Of a stretch of 15,408 bases of DNA, positions 1-6,787 are shown in pieces. The stretch covers positions 1 through 15,408 of the forward strand of contig JBBSGA010000131.1 of assembly GCA_038254585.1 (NCBI GenBank). The letters are read 5' to 3'. This DNA is from JBBSGA01 sp038254585. Lineage in GTDB: Bacteria; Chloroflexota; Chloroflexia; Chloroflexales; Kallotenuaceae. The stretch's first letter is position 1. Each line of letters begins with the position of its first letter. Made by a program: the position numbers and the translations under genes. Under the pieces are notes generated by a model, which ran no database searches, was not told where the DNA came from, and worked only from the letters and a program-made list of their open reading frames with translations.

Positions 1-901
1 CGGTCCGGATCGCCTCCACGAATGCTCGTACGGCCAGGTACCAGCTCGGCCCGCCAAAGCCATGCACACGGATTTCCGGCGGTACCTCGCTTTCGATGTC
101 GAGACGCTTTCCTCGGGCGTCGAGATGCAGCCGCTCTGGGTTGAGGCCGAGATGAAGATGGGCGCCATTCGCGAGCGCCTGAACGTCCCAGATTGCGCCC
201 GGGAAAGCCCAGCTTGTCTCGAGGCTCCCGCATGCTCCACTACCAAAGCGCAAGGCCAGGATCGCGCTGTCCGGTCCGCGGGCAGGCGAGCCCGGCATCA
301 CCTCCATTCCGACCCCGCCGACGCGCGCGACCTCGCCTCCGAGATGCCGGAGTAGATCCGCCATATGTGTCGCGAACTCGATCATAATGCCGCCGCTCAG
401 GTTGCGATCGAAGCTCCAAGCCGGACCCGGCGGTCCGTTCAACATCCGGCCGAGCAGCAGCGCGTTTCCGCTCCCGGCGAGAGCCGCGCACGCGCGCTCG
501 ACGACGGGCGCATAGCGCCACATGTAGCCCACGCTCGCGATCACGCCCGCCTCCGCGACGATCTCGGCTGCGCGCATCGCCGTCGCCAGGTCTAACGCCA
601 GCGGCTTCTCGACGTAGAGATGCAGGCCGCGCCGAGCTGCCTGCTCGACCACGCCGGCACGCGCGAACGGGGGCACGCAGATGAAAAGTGCATCGATCGA
701 TGCCTCGTCGATCATCTTGGTCGCTTCTGTGTAGGGCTGCGCCCCGTACTCGGCTGCCACGGTACGCACACGACCTTCGTCACTGTCGCAGACTACGGCG
801 ATGCGCACGCCCTCGATCTGCCGTAGGTTCTGGAGATGAACCCCGGCGATAATCCCCGCTCCAAGAACCCCGATACGTATTTCGCGCGGCTCGGCGCTCA
901 T
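1..901 (-). CDS. Gfo/Idh/MocA family NAD(P)-dependent oxidoreductase (3' end outside window)
   Basis: Translating the minus strand from the ATG at 901 gives an open frame of 300 residues that runs off the window's left edge, so the C-terminus is missing. An N-terminal Rossmann fold is visible: GVLGAGIIAG (residues 11-20) binds the nucleotide, and YVEKPLAL (about 96-103) is the family's EKP signature, whose lysine contacts cofactor and substrate. The second domain begins near residue 125, and GGIMIEFATHMADLLRHL (170-187) matches the region carrying the catalytic histidine (here H179). The family oxidises or reduces sugars, inositols and related polyols; the substrate cannot be told from sequence. 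A ribosome site GGAGAAGGA lies a few bases upstream of the ATG, which supports this start. The gene diverges from the glycosyltransferase at 995, so a shared role in sugar or glycoconjugate metabolism is possible but not shown. Confidence 0.93.
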   Translation of the reverse strand, partial: MSAEPREIRIGVLGAGIIAGVHLQNLRQIEGVRIAVVCDSDEGRVRTVAAEYGAQPYTEATKMIDEASIDALFICVPPFARAGVVEQAARRGLHLYVEKPLALDLATAMRAAEIVAEAGVIASVGYMWRYAPVVERACAALAGSGNALLLGRMLNGPPGPAWSFDRNLSGGIMIEFATHMADLLRHLGGEVARVGGVGMEVMPGSPARGPDSAILALRFGSGACGSLETSWAFPGAIWDVQALANGAHLHLGLNPERLHLDARGKRLDIESEVPPEIRVHGFGGPSWYLAVRAFVEAIRT

Positions 902-994
902 CGACTATCCTTCTCCGCCGGGTCTGGTACGATCATTGCATGTCCCGCGACACGACAATCACACATTGTTTCATCGCTCATCCCCGGAGAGACT

Positions 995-2104
995 ATGAAC
1001 GTCATCATGTTACCGTCGGCAACCGGGGGACTTGGCCACATCGGCCGCACCTCGGCACTGGCGCGGATGCTTATGAGGCTTGACCCCTCGGTCAACGTCG
1101 AGTACCTCCTCGACACCGAGCGTCTGCGACCCTTCAACATTGATGCCACGGCTCGGACAGGCTCGCGCGTGAGCCTGCTGCCGCCGCGGCCACGCGATGC
1201 GCGGGATGCGATCGTGCGTGCCTGCCTCGGGCACGCCGATGTTATCGTCGACGATAACGTGCGTTACCTGGTCCCGCTACGGCAGATCGTTCCCCGCGCG
1301 GCGTGGGTATCGATTCCGATGTATCCACTCGGCGATGAGCTCTTTATGGACTGGCCGTTTATGGCGCAGATGGAGGCCGTCATCTGGGCCTATCCGTCCA
1401 TGCTCGACTTCCCGCCCGAGCTGGAGATCGTCGGCTCGAAGGTGCTGCGAACCGGGCCGTTCCTAGAGCACGAGGCTGTTCCCCCGCGCGACGAAGCCCG
1501 CGCCCGGCTCGGCTTCGCCGAGGACGAAGCGATCGTGATCTATTCGCCGCGTGGAATGTCATTCGGCCTTGAGTTCGGCCAGCGTGTGCTAACAGGGGTC
1601 TTCGGCGGAGCCGCGAAGCTGCGTTCCGAGCGCCCACGCCTACGGCTGCTTCTGCTGGCCGTCAGCGACCAGGCTGAGCTCCATGCGCCGGGTATTCCGG
1701 ATGAGTTGCCTGACTGGGTCACGGTCGTCGACGTGGTTCCGCCCGATCAGATGCTGGTCTACCTCCGTGCCGCCGATATTGCCGTGACCGAGGGATCGAA
1801 CATGACGCAGGAGGCGGCAGCTCTGGGAACGCCGATTGTGATGATCCCCGGCCCGATCTACGAGACGTGGCTGCTGGGCACACGACTCTACGAGCAAGAA
1901 GCCGCCAGCATTATCTGGATCGAGCACGTTACTCCCGACTCAGTTGTCGATTTCTTTCGCACGGTCCTAACCGGATCGAGCAGCCGTGCCGCGATGGTGC
2001 GGCGGGCCAAAGAGCTGGTGACAGGTGGAGGTGGCGTCGAAGCGGCGGCCCGCCTGGTGCTGAAGACTGTGGCCGACCGCTCTCAGTCGCGAATGCTATT
2101 GTAG
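995..2104 (+). CDS. GT-B fold glycosyltransferase, MurG/GT28-like
   Basis: A 369-residue protein. The glycine-rich loop GGLGHIGRTSAL (11-22) at the first strand is typical of GT-B enzymes of the MurG/GT1/GT28 type. The donor-binding region AADIAVTEGSNMTQEAAALG (259-278) followed by TPIVMIPGP (279-287) resembles the nucleotide-sugar site of MurG and UDP-glycosyltransferases. No signal peptide or clear membrane helix is seen, so it probably acts in the cytoplasm or at the inner membrane face. The frame is open further upstream to 836, but that stretch overlaps the divergent oxidoreductase; the ATG at 995 is preceded by CCGGAGAG at good spacing and fits the fold's start. Only 23 bases separate it from fmt, suggesting co-transcription. 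Donor and acceptor are unknown. It is not MurG itself: the canonical MurG signatures are not fully present and no cell-wall genes adjoin. Confidence 0.82.
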   Translation: MNVIMLPSATGGLGHIGRTSALARMLMRLDPSVNVEYLLDTERLRPFNIDATARTGSRVSLLPPRPRDARDAIVRACLGHADVIVDDNVRYLVPLRQIVPRAAWVSIPMYPLGDELFMDWPFMAQMEAVIWAYPSMLDFPPELEIVGSKVLRTGPFLEHEAVPPRDEARARLGFAEDEAIVIYSPRGMSFGLEFGQRVLTGVFGGAAKLRSERPRLRLLLLAVSDQAELHAPGIPDELPDWVTVVDVVPPDQMLVYLRAADIAVTEGSNMTQEAAALGTPIVMIPGPIYETWLLGTRLYEQEAASIIWIEHVTPDSVVDFFRTVLTGSSSRAAMVRRAKELVTGGGGVEAAARLVLKTVADRSQSRMLL

Positions 2105-2127
2105 AATGCATGGCCGGAGGAGGCTCG

Positions 2128-3054
2128 ATGCGCATCATATTCTTGGGCACGCCGTCGCCTGCAGTGCATCCTTTGCGCCGGCTGGTCGAGGCGGGCCACG
2201 AAGTTGTATCAGTTGTTACTCAGCCTGATCGGCCCGCCGGTCGGTCAGGTGCCGTGCAACCCTCTCCGGTCAAGCAGGCGGCGCTGGAGCTTGGCCTGCC
2301 GGTTTTTCAGCCCGAGACGCTCCGGGACGCAGCGGCCGTCGAGCGCCTGCGCGCCCTTCAGCCGGAGGTCGGCGTTGTCGCCGCTTACGGCGAGATCCTG
2401 CGCCGCGCGGTCCTCGAGATTCCCCGGCTCGGCTACCTGAACATCCATCCGTCGCTCCTCCCGCTCTACCGCGGTCCCTCGCCGGTCGCCGCGGCGATCC
2501 TCGCCGGCGATGAGATGACCGGCGTTACGGTGATGCTTCTCGAGCGCGCGATGGACGCCGGACCGATCCTGGCCCAGACGGCGGTTCCGCTCGACATATC
2601 AGCCCGCGCCGGCCTGCTGACCGACCGGCTCTTCGCCCTGGGCGCCGAAATGCTGGTTGGCGTGCTGCCGCTCTATGACTCCGGTGACCTTGTTCCGGCG
2701 CCCCAGGACCACACACGTGCGACGGTTACCCGCATGCTTACTCGAGAGGACGGCCGGTTCGAGTGGACGCGGCCGGCGTCCGCCCTGGAACGCGCCGTGC
2801 GGGCATACGATCCCTGGCCTGGCACCTGGACGACCTGGAACGGGCAGACTCTCAAGATCCTGAGTGCGTCGGTCGAGGAGCACGCAGGTGGCGAAATACC
2901 GGGAACCGTCCTCGACCTCCCCGGCCTGGTCGTCACCGCCGGAGCCGACGCTGTGAGACTGCGCGAGGTCCAGCCTGCCGGCAAGCGGTCGATGGCCGGA
3001 GACGACTGGAAGCGCGGCCAGCGTGGTCTGGTAGGCGCGCGTCTAGGCACGTGA
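2128..3054 (+). CDS. fmt: methionyl-tRNA formyltransferase
   Basis: A 308-residue enzyme of normal family length (about 310-320). It formylates the amino group of Met-tRNA(fMet) using 10-formyltetrahydrofolate, producing the initiator tRNA. The catalytic triad of the formyltransferase fold is present and almost in E. coli register: N105 and H107 in LNIHPSLLPLYRG (104-116) and D143 in ERAMDAGPIL (139-148). QPDRPAGR (32-39) and QPSPVKQAA (44-52) are further Fmt signatures. The C-terminal OB-like domain with RAYDPWPGTWTTWNG (about 230-244) marks it as tRNA-specific rather than a sugar or purine formyltransferase. The ATG at 2128 has a strong GGAGGAGG site four bases upstream; the frame is open back to 1867 but that part overlaps the glycosyltransferase. 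The peptide deformylase gene def, a frequent neighbour, is absent here. It ends 20 bases from the convergent DUF1002 gene. Confidence 0.96.
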   Translation: MRIIFLGTPSPAVHPLRRLVEAGHEVVSVVTQPDRPAGRSGAVQPSPVKQAALELGLPVFQPETLRDAAAVERLRALQPEVGVVAAYGEILRRAVLEIPRLGYLNIHPSLLPLYRGPSPVAAAILAGDEMTGVTVMLLERAMDAGPILAQTAVPLDISARAGLLTDRLFALGAEMLVGVLPLYDSGDLVPAPQDHTRATVTRMLTREDGRFEWTRPASALERAVRAYDPWPGTWTTWNGQTLKILSASVEEHAGGEIPGTVLDLPGLVVTAGADAVRLREVQPAGKRSMAGDDWKRGQRGLVGARLGT

Positions 3055-3074
3055 TCGACGATGCACTAGCCGAG

Positions 3075-4769
3075 CTAGCCGAGCAGATCGTCCACGTCGG
3101 CAGGATTGACCGCGCGGCGGCGCCGTCTCGGCAAAACCAGGAGCGCTTGTCCCACGCGATCGCGGCGCCATAGAAAGAGGCCCAGCAGAATCAGGAGTGG
3201 GATCAGGCAGAGCAGCAGCAGCCATGGGCTCCTCAGCCGTCCCAGTGCGCCCCCGACGCCTGTCGCGTCGATCGCAACGGGCTGGCTCAAGGCGTTGAAA
3301 TGGACTGTCACGCGATCGCTCGTCCGAATATCCTCCAGGCTTGCCGCCCTGCCGTTGCGCGTCACGGCCACCCCGGTCTCGGGAACCGGCACCGCGATCG
3401 TCTGGGTGCCCGTGCGCACCGCGAGCGTCTGTCCTTCGACCGGACCACGTGCCGTCCCGTCGAGCAAGTATTTGTCGCCGGTAGGCTGCGCGAAAACGGC
3501 CTGGACATTGCCGGTCGAGGAGATGACCAATGTCGCACTGTCGTTGACTTTTACCGCGCCCAGATCCGTATCCTTGCCGTCGCGGGCGACGTAGGCACCG
3601 GGCGGGATCGTGAACTGCTGGCTCCCCGCAGCCGTCATCACCGTTAGCCGGGTCTCGTTGTTGTCGTTGACCGTTCCGACGACGATCCGGCCTGCGCCCG
3701 TGCTGCCCGCGTTTCCACTCCGAGCGTCGATGCGTCGCGCGGCGTTATCCGGCCCGATCTGGATAGCTACCGTATCGCCGGCCTGGAGGTCGGCCAGGCG
3801 TGACGGCTGGCCGTCACGCGTAACTACAACGCTGCTGGCGTTGAGATTTAGCTGCTGCTGCTGGCCGGGAGCGTCGATGACGAGATAGCTGCCCGGCCCC
3901 AGAGGGGTGCGAACCCTGCCGTTCAGCGTCGATCCGCCTCCGCCTTGGGCGCCTGCGCCGGATCCATGGGGCGTCAGCCGCACCTCGGTCGGACTTATCT
4001 CCTGAACGTCCCAGCCCTTCGCATAGCCGCCCCAGTCGATCTTGGCCTGGGCGATTCGCCGCAACAGATCGAGGACCGCCTCGCGCTGCTCGGGAGAGAC
4101 GTTGGCGCCAGAGCCGGCCGTCGCGGAGTTGAGCGCCTGCTCGGCTCCGGCGGGGTCGCCTCCGGCATTCCCCACCACAGTCTGCTGTGCACGCAAAATC
4201 AGCCCCGTGGCCGCGCTCTGATCGCCCAGCGCATTTGCCAGCCCGTTGGCCGTCACAAGCCAGCGGTAGGCGAGCTCGCGCCGCGCCGGGTCGATTTCGC
4301 CGCGTCCACAGGCGCCCTCCTGGAAGCCTTTGAAAACCCCGGTCAGCGCTGTCATCCCCTCCGCCTCGGCATCCGGCGGCGCGGCGACGATCAGATCGGC
4401 ATCGCCGATCCCGGCCGTGAGCAGCGCGCCCGTAAACATGGCCGCGGTTACCTTCGTGATATGCTCAGTCGTCACATGTAGCCCGCTCCCGGGAGCACCA
4501 CACGTCAGTGCGCTCGACGAGACCGACGTATAGCCCGGCGGTATCGCGTAGATACCTTGCATCGCCGCGGTCATTTCGGCCGTCGTTACCGTCAAGACCT
4601 TATCGCTGGGCGTGGCGCCGAAGCGAGCCATCAGCGCCGCGCGCTGGCCCTCGGTGAGATCCGCGCCAAGCGTAATCACCTTCGGCTGAGCCTGTGCAGC
4701 AGTGGGCAACGGCAAGAGCGCCAGGGCGGCAAGCAGGACGAGATATCGACGGATCGACGCTTTCTTCAA
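3075..4769 (-). CDS. DUF1002 (YpuA-like) exported protein with three C-terminal beta repeats and a membrane anchor
   Basis: 564 residues from the TTG at 4769. A signal peptide (MKK...LLALALLPLPTAAQA, 1-27) precedes a DUF1002 domain (about 29-250): VITLGADLTEGQRAAL (31-46), GSGLHVTTEHIT (94-105), LLTAGIGDADLIVAAP (116-131) and AKIDWGGYA (242-250) closely follow Bacillus YpuA. A Gly-rich linker (268-281) leads to three similar segments of about 70 residues (283-350, 360-428, 432-503), each with a pattern like V..RDG....L.dl..gD.v.v, as in DUF5666-type small beta barrels. A hydrophobic helix (514-534) and an Arg-rich tail (535-552) follow, consistent with a C-terminal anchor and cytoplasmic end. 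The function of DUF1002 is not established; an extracytoplasmic role is inferred. Alternative starts are GTG 4775 and TTG 4784; TTG 4769 has AGAGG seven bases upstream and gives a standard signal peptide. It is convergent with fmt. Confidence 0.85.
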   Translation of the reverse strand: MKKASIRRYLVLLAALALLPLPTAAQAQPKVITLGADLTEGQRAALMARFGATPSDKVLTVTTAEMTAAMQGIYAIPPGYTSVSSSALTCGAPGSGLHVTTEHITKVTAAMFTGALLTAGIGDADLIVAAPPDAEAEGMTALTGVFKGFQEGACGRGEIDPARRELAYRWLVTANGLANALGDQSAATGLILRAQQTVVGNAGGDPAGAEQALNSATAGSGANVSPEQREAVLDLLRRIAQAKIDWGGYAKGWDVQEISPTEVRLTPHGSGAGAQGGGGSTLNGRVRTPLGPGSYLVIDAPGQQQQLNLNASSVVVTRDGQPSRLADLQAGDTVAIQIGPDNAARRIDARSGNAGSTGAGRIVVGTVNDNNETRLTVMTAAGSQQFTIPPGAYVARDGKDTDLGAVKVNDSATLVISSTGNVQAVFAQPTGDKYLLDGTARGPVEGQTLAVRTGTQTIAVPVPETGVAVTRNGRAASLEDIRTSDRVTVHFNALSQPVAIDATGVGGALGRLRSPWLLLLCLIPLLILLGLFLWRRDRVGQALLVLPRRRRRAVNPADVDDLLG

Positions 4770-4837
4770 GGTCACACCTCTCAAGCTAGATTGCGCGCCA
4801 GCGCTACGCTACCCGCGGCTGACGATGGCTATTACGG

Positions 4838-4866
4838 ATGATAATAAACGATTCAAGCGAGCGCAA
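4838..4866 (-). promoter_or_regulatory. predicted promoter of the DUF1002 gene
   Basis: On the minus strand, TTGCGC (4866-4861) and TATCAT (4843-4838) are separated by exactly 17 bases, a good match to a housekeeping sigma promoter. The expected transcript start near 4831 gives a leader of about 60 bases before the TTG start at 4769. The call rests on sequence pattern only. Confidence 0.5.
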
Positions 4867-4925
4867 TCGCGCCTGCTGCGCATACACTCGGGGGGACTCG
4901 TGCCGCTTATGGCTTCGCCGTACGG

Positions 4926-4954
4926 TTGCATTCTGAAGTTTGCTATGGTATAAC
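4926..4954 (+). promoter_or_regulatory. predicted promoter of the tRNA-Arg gene
   Basis: TTGCAT (4926-4931) and TATAAC (4949-4954) are 17 bases apart and end 11 bases before the mature 5' end of the tRNA, which is the arrangement expected for a stand-alone stable RNA promoter. It is back to back with the minus-strand promoter at 4838-4866. Confidence 0.65.
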
Positions 4955-4965
4955 CATCGTATTCT

Positions 4966-5042
4966 GGCCTCGTAGCTCAATTGGATAGAGCGCAGCCCTC
5001 CGGAGGCTGAGGTTGTAGGTTCGAGCCCTATCGAGGTCGCCA
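4966..5042 (+). tRNA. tRNA-Arg, anticodon CCG
   Basis: A complete cloverleaf of 77 bases including an encoded CCA. The acceptor arm GGCCTCG (4966-4972) pairs with CGAGGTC (5032-5038) with one G-T wobble. The D stem is GCTC/GAGC. The anticodon stem is CAGCC (4993-4997) with GGCTG (5005-5009), around the loop CTCCGGA, giving anticodon CCG at 5000-5002, which reads the arginine codon CGG. The T arm is GTAGG-TTCGAGC-CCTAT. The discriminator is G5039 and CCA occupies 5040-5042. The gene has its own promoter and terminator, so it looks monocistronic. CGG codons are favoured in GC-rich genomes, which fits the window's base composition. No second copy of the tRNA 3' end was seen nearby, so there is no sign of an integrated element here. 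Confidence 0.97.
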
Positions 5043-5051
5043 CGGTTACGC

Positions 5052-5078
5052 GGCCCTGACACCTGTCAGGGCCTTTTT
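5052..5078 (+). terminator. intrinsic terminator after tRNA-Arg
   Basis: GGCCCTGAC (5052-5060) and GTCAGGGCC (5065-5073) form a perfect nine-base-pair stem around the loop ACCT, followed directly by five T residues (5074-5078). It starts ten bases after the tRNA CCA and insulates the amidase operon from tRNA transcription. Confidence 0.9.
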
Positions 5079-5112
5079 GCACGTCTTGGAAACCCGCCTG
5101 GCCAGGGTGGAC

Positions 5113-5142
5113 TTGACACCTGCCTGCTCTCGCGGCTACGAT
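5113..5142 (+). promoter_or_regulatory. predicted promoter of the amidase operon
   Basis: A perfect -35 box TTGACA (5113-5118) is followed after 18 bases by TACGAT (5137-5142). The predicted start near 5149 leaves a short leader of about 26 bases before the ATG at 5176. This is the best -35 match seen in the window. Confidence 0.65.
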
Positions 5143-5175
5143 ACCCGCTCGTAATCGAGCTAGCGCAGAGACATT

Positions 5176-6522
5176 ATGGATTATCCGATCATTCCGTATC
5201 CCGCCTTGGCGCACGCGTTTGACGCACAGGCTCCCGGGCGCCGCATCGACATGCTTGTGATGCATTCGACCGCTGGCACCCGGTTGGGCGACCTGTATAC
5301 GCTGTCTGGGCGCGACCGGCGCCACCTCGTCTCGGTCCACTACTACATCACGAAGCTCGGCGAGATATTCCAGCTTGTCCCGGACAAAGACGTCGCCTGG
5401 CATGCCGGCGTTTCCTACTGGCAGGGCGAGGCGAACTGCAACAAGATATCGATCGGTGTCGAGCTTGAAAATCTGAATGACGGCTACGACAAGTATCCTC
5501 AGAACCAGCTCGACGCGGTTCTATGGCTGGTCCAGACCAAGGTGCGCCAGTATCGCATTCCACGCTCGCGCCTCGTCCGGCACGCCGACATTGCCCCCGG
5601 GCGCAAGACTGATCCGCGCGGCTTTCCCTGGGAAAGTTTCAAGGCCAACGTCTACCGCGACATGCCGGACGAACCCCCACCGCCGCCTGTCCCGGTGCAG
5701 TCTCCGGAGGTCCAGCTGCGCGACGCGCTGATCAACCACAGCTACGAACGGGTCAATAGCGTCTACCATCCCGATTGGGCAATGCACCAGTTTGCCCTGC
5801 AGAATCGGCTCGGACCGCCCATGGCCCCGCCCTATCGGTTCACAGCTGAAAACCGGATCTGGCAGGCCGAGCTCTATGGCAGCGATGCCATCTGCTCTCC
5901 CAGCGCCGACTGGAAGGATATCCGGCGTCTTTCGCAGTTGAGCGACGGCGAGCTTAAGACCGTCCTGCGGGCCGAGTCGTACAAGCAGTTGGGCGTCCAG
6001 TACCATGCGGATTGGGCGATGCATCAATACGCCGATCGCAACGACATTGGCATTCCGCTGACCGAGAATTTTCGCGTGAGCATCGCCGACGGACGCTCGT
6101 TCTCCGTGCAGGTCTTTCAGCTCGAAACATTGTTCAGCCCGGCCGGCAAATGGAATGTCGTGCTGCCCCTCGGCGGTCTAACCGACGCAGGACAGCTGCA
6201 GGGTCCGGACGCCGAGCTGAGGGATCTGTTGTTGAACCAGCAGTATATCCGGATCGGCAATCGTTACCATCCCGAATGGGATCTGCACAAGATCGCGATC
6301 TCGCACAAGCTGGGAGCGCCGCTCACGGATCAAGAGAAGCTCACCGTCGGCCGCCAGGACTATATGGTTGCCTCGTACGCGCGCGACGTGCTCTACACGC
6401 CTGCGGGCGACTGGCGCCTCGTGCAGCGCCTGAGCGACCTCTTTGCCGCCGTAAGTGCCAGTCGCTCTGGGAAGCCCGAGCGGTGGCCGGCCTCTGACCG
6501 GCAGATGGGCGGCGATCTCTGA
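5176..6522 (+). CDS. N-acetylmuramoyl-L-alanine amidase (Amidase_2) with three C-terminal YHPxW repeats
   Basis: 448 residues. The N-terminal Amidase_2/PGRP-type domain (about 22-160) carries the expected zinc ligands H30 (VMHSTAG), H136 (VRHADIAPG) and D146 (KTDPRGFPW); E96 in GVELEN matches the family's conserved acidic residue. Such enzymes cut the bond between N-acetylmuramate and the peptide stem of peptidoglycan or its fragments. A proline-rich linker (167-174) precedes three tandem repeats of about 75 residues (181-255, 260-335, 348-422). Each has a core YHPDWAMHQFA, YHADWAMHQYA or YHPEWDLHKIA, then a LGxPL-like turn, then a motif like LYTPAGDW. The repeats are probably a binding module, possibly for cell wall, but this is inferred. 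No N-terminal signal peptide is visible, so the enzyme may act on recycled fragments inside the cell or leave by a non-Sec route. The ribosome site before the ATG is weak (GCAGAGAC). The gene follows a clear promoter and leads the 63-residue gene by 46 bases. Confidence 0.92.
   Translation: MDYPIIPYPALAHAFDAQAPGRRIDMLVMHSTAGTRLGDLYTLSGRDRRHLVSVHYYITKLGEIFQLVPDKDVAWHAGVSYWQGEANCNKISIGVELENLNDGYDKYPQNQLDAVLWLVQTKVRQYRIPRSRLVRHADIAPGRKTDPRGFPWESFKANVYRDMPDEPPPPPVPVQSPEVQLRDALINHSYERVNSVYHPDWAMHQFALQNRLGPPMAPPYRFTAENRIWQAELYGSDAICSPSADWKDIRRLSQLSDGELKTVLRAESYKQLGVQYHADWAMHQYADRNDIGIPLTENFRVSIADGRSFSVQVFQLETLFSPAGKWNVVLPLGGLTDAGQLQGPDAELRDLLLNQQYIRIGNRYHPEWDLHKIAISHKLGAPLTDQEKLTVGRQDYMVASYARDVLYTPAGDWRLVQRLSDLFAAVSASRSGKPERWPASDRQMGGDL
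5716..6441 (+). repeat. three tandem protein-level repeats within the amidase
   Basis: Repeat units correspond to 5716-5940, 5953-6180 and 6217-6441. Shared positions include L at the start, a Tyr about ten residues in, YHxxW, H three residues after the W, GxPL/GxPM and a closing P..W..v..L. The units are clearly diverged, so duplication was old and selection has kept the pattern. Confidence 0.8.
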
Positions 6523-6568
6523 GGGCACGGCCTCTCAGCACTGCTCGACTGCCGCTCGAAGGTGCCAT

Positions 6569-6760
6569 ATGGTCGAGATCATACTCTACAACCCGAATGC
6601 CGCGGCTGCGTACGCCGAGGCGAAGCGCCGGTTGTCCTGTCTCTCGATCAGCCTTGGCACCTACGCCGACGTCAAGGATCCGATCTGCGATGTGATCATG
6701 AGCGCAGCTGAGGATTGGGCCGCGGCCACTGCCTGGCAGCCGGGGCTGTCCGATGCTTGA
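6569..6760 (+). CDS. hypothetical 63-residue protein
   Basis: A small protein starting MVEIILYNPN and ending QPGLSDA. I do not recognise its family. It is neither strongly charged nor membrane-spanning, and has two cysteines (residues 24 and 40) and two tryptophans (50 and 56). The ATG at 6569 is preceded by AAGGTG with five-base spacing. It fits tightly between the amidase (46 bases upstream) and the thiolase (27 bases downstream) on the same strand, which favours a real co-transcribed gene. The frame is open back to 6455, but that part overlaps the amidase end. It may be a genuine small protein or chance coding in GC-rich DNA; the ribosome site and the snug fit tip the balance towards a gene. 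Confidence 0.5.
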   Translation: MVEIILYNPNAAAAYAEAKRRLSCLSISLGTYADVKDPICDVIMSAAEDWAAATAWQPGLSDA

Positions 6761-6787
6761 CGCTGTAGGCCAAAGGAGGCCATCATA

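Noticed and set aside
836..994. N-terminal extension of the glycosyltransferase
   Set aside because: It overlaps the divergent oxidoreductase start and its ribosome site; the GT-B fold begins at the ATG at 995, which has its own ribosome site.
3066..3078. Inverted repeat CTAGC-CGA-GCTAG between the convergent fmt and DUF1002 genes as a terminator
   Set aside because: The stem is only five pairs with a three-base loop, has no T-tract on either strand, and part of it lies in the DUF1002 stop codon.
5019..5042. tRNA-Arg 3' end as an integration (att) site for a mobile element carrying the amidase
   Set aside because: No second copy of the tRNA 3' end and no integrase or phage genes were seen in the window; the downstream genes look like ordinary metabolism.
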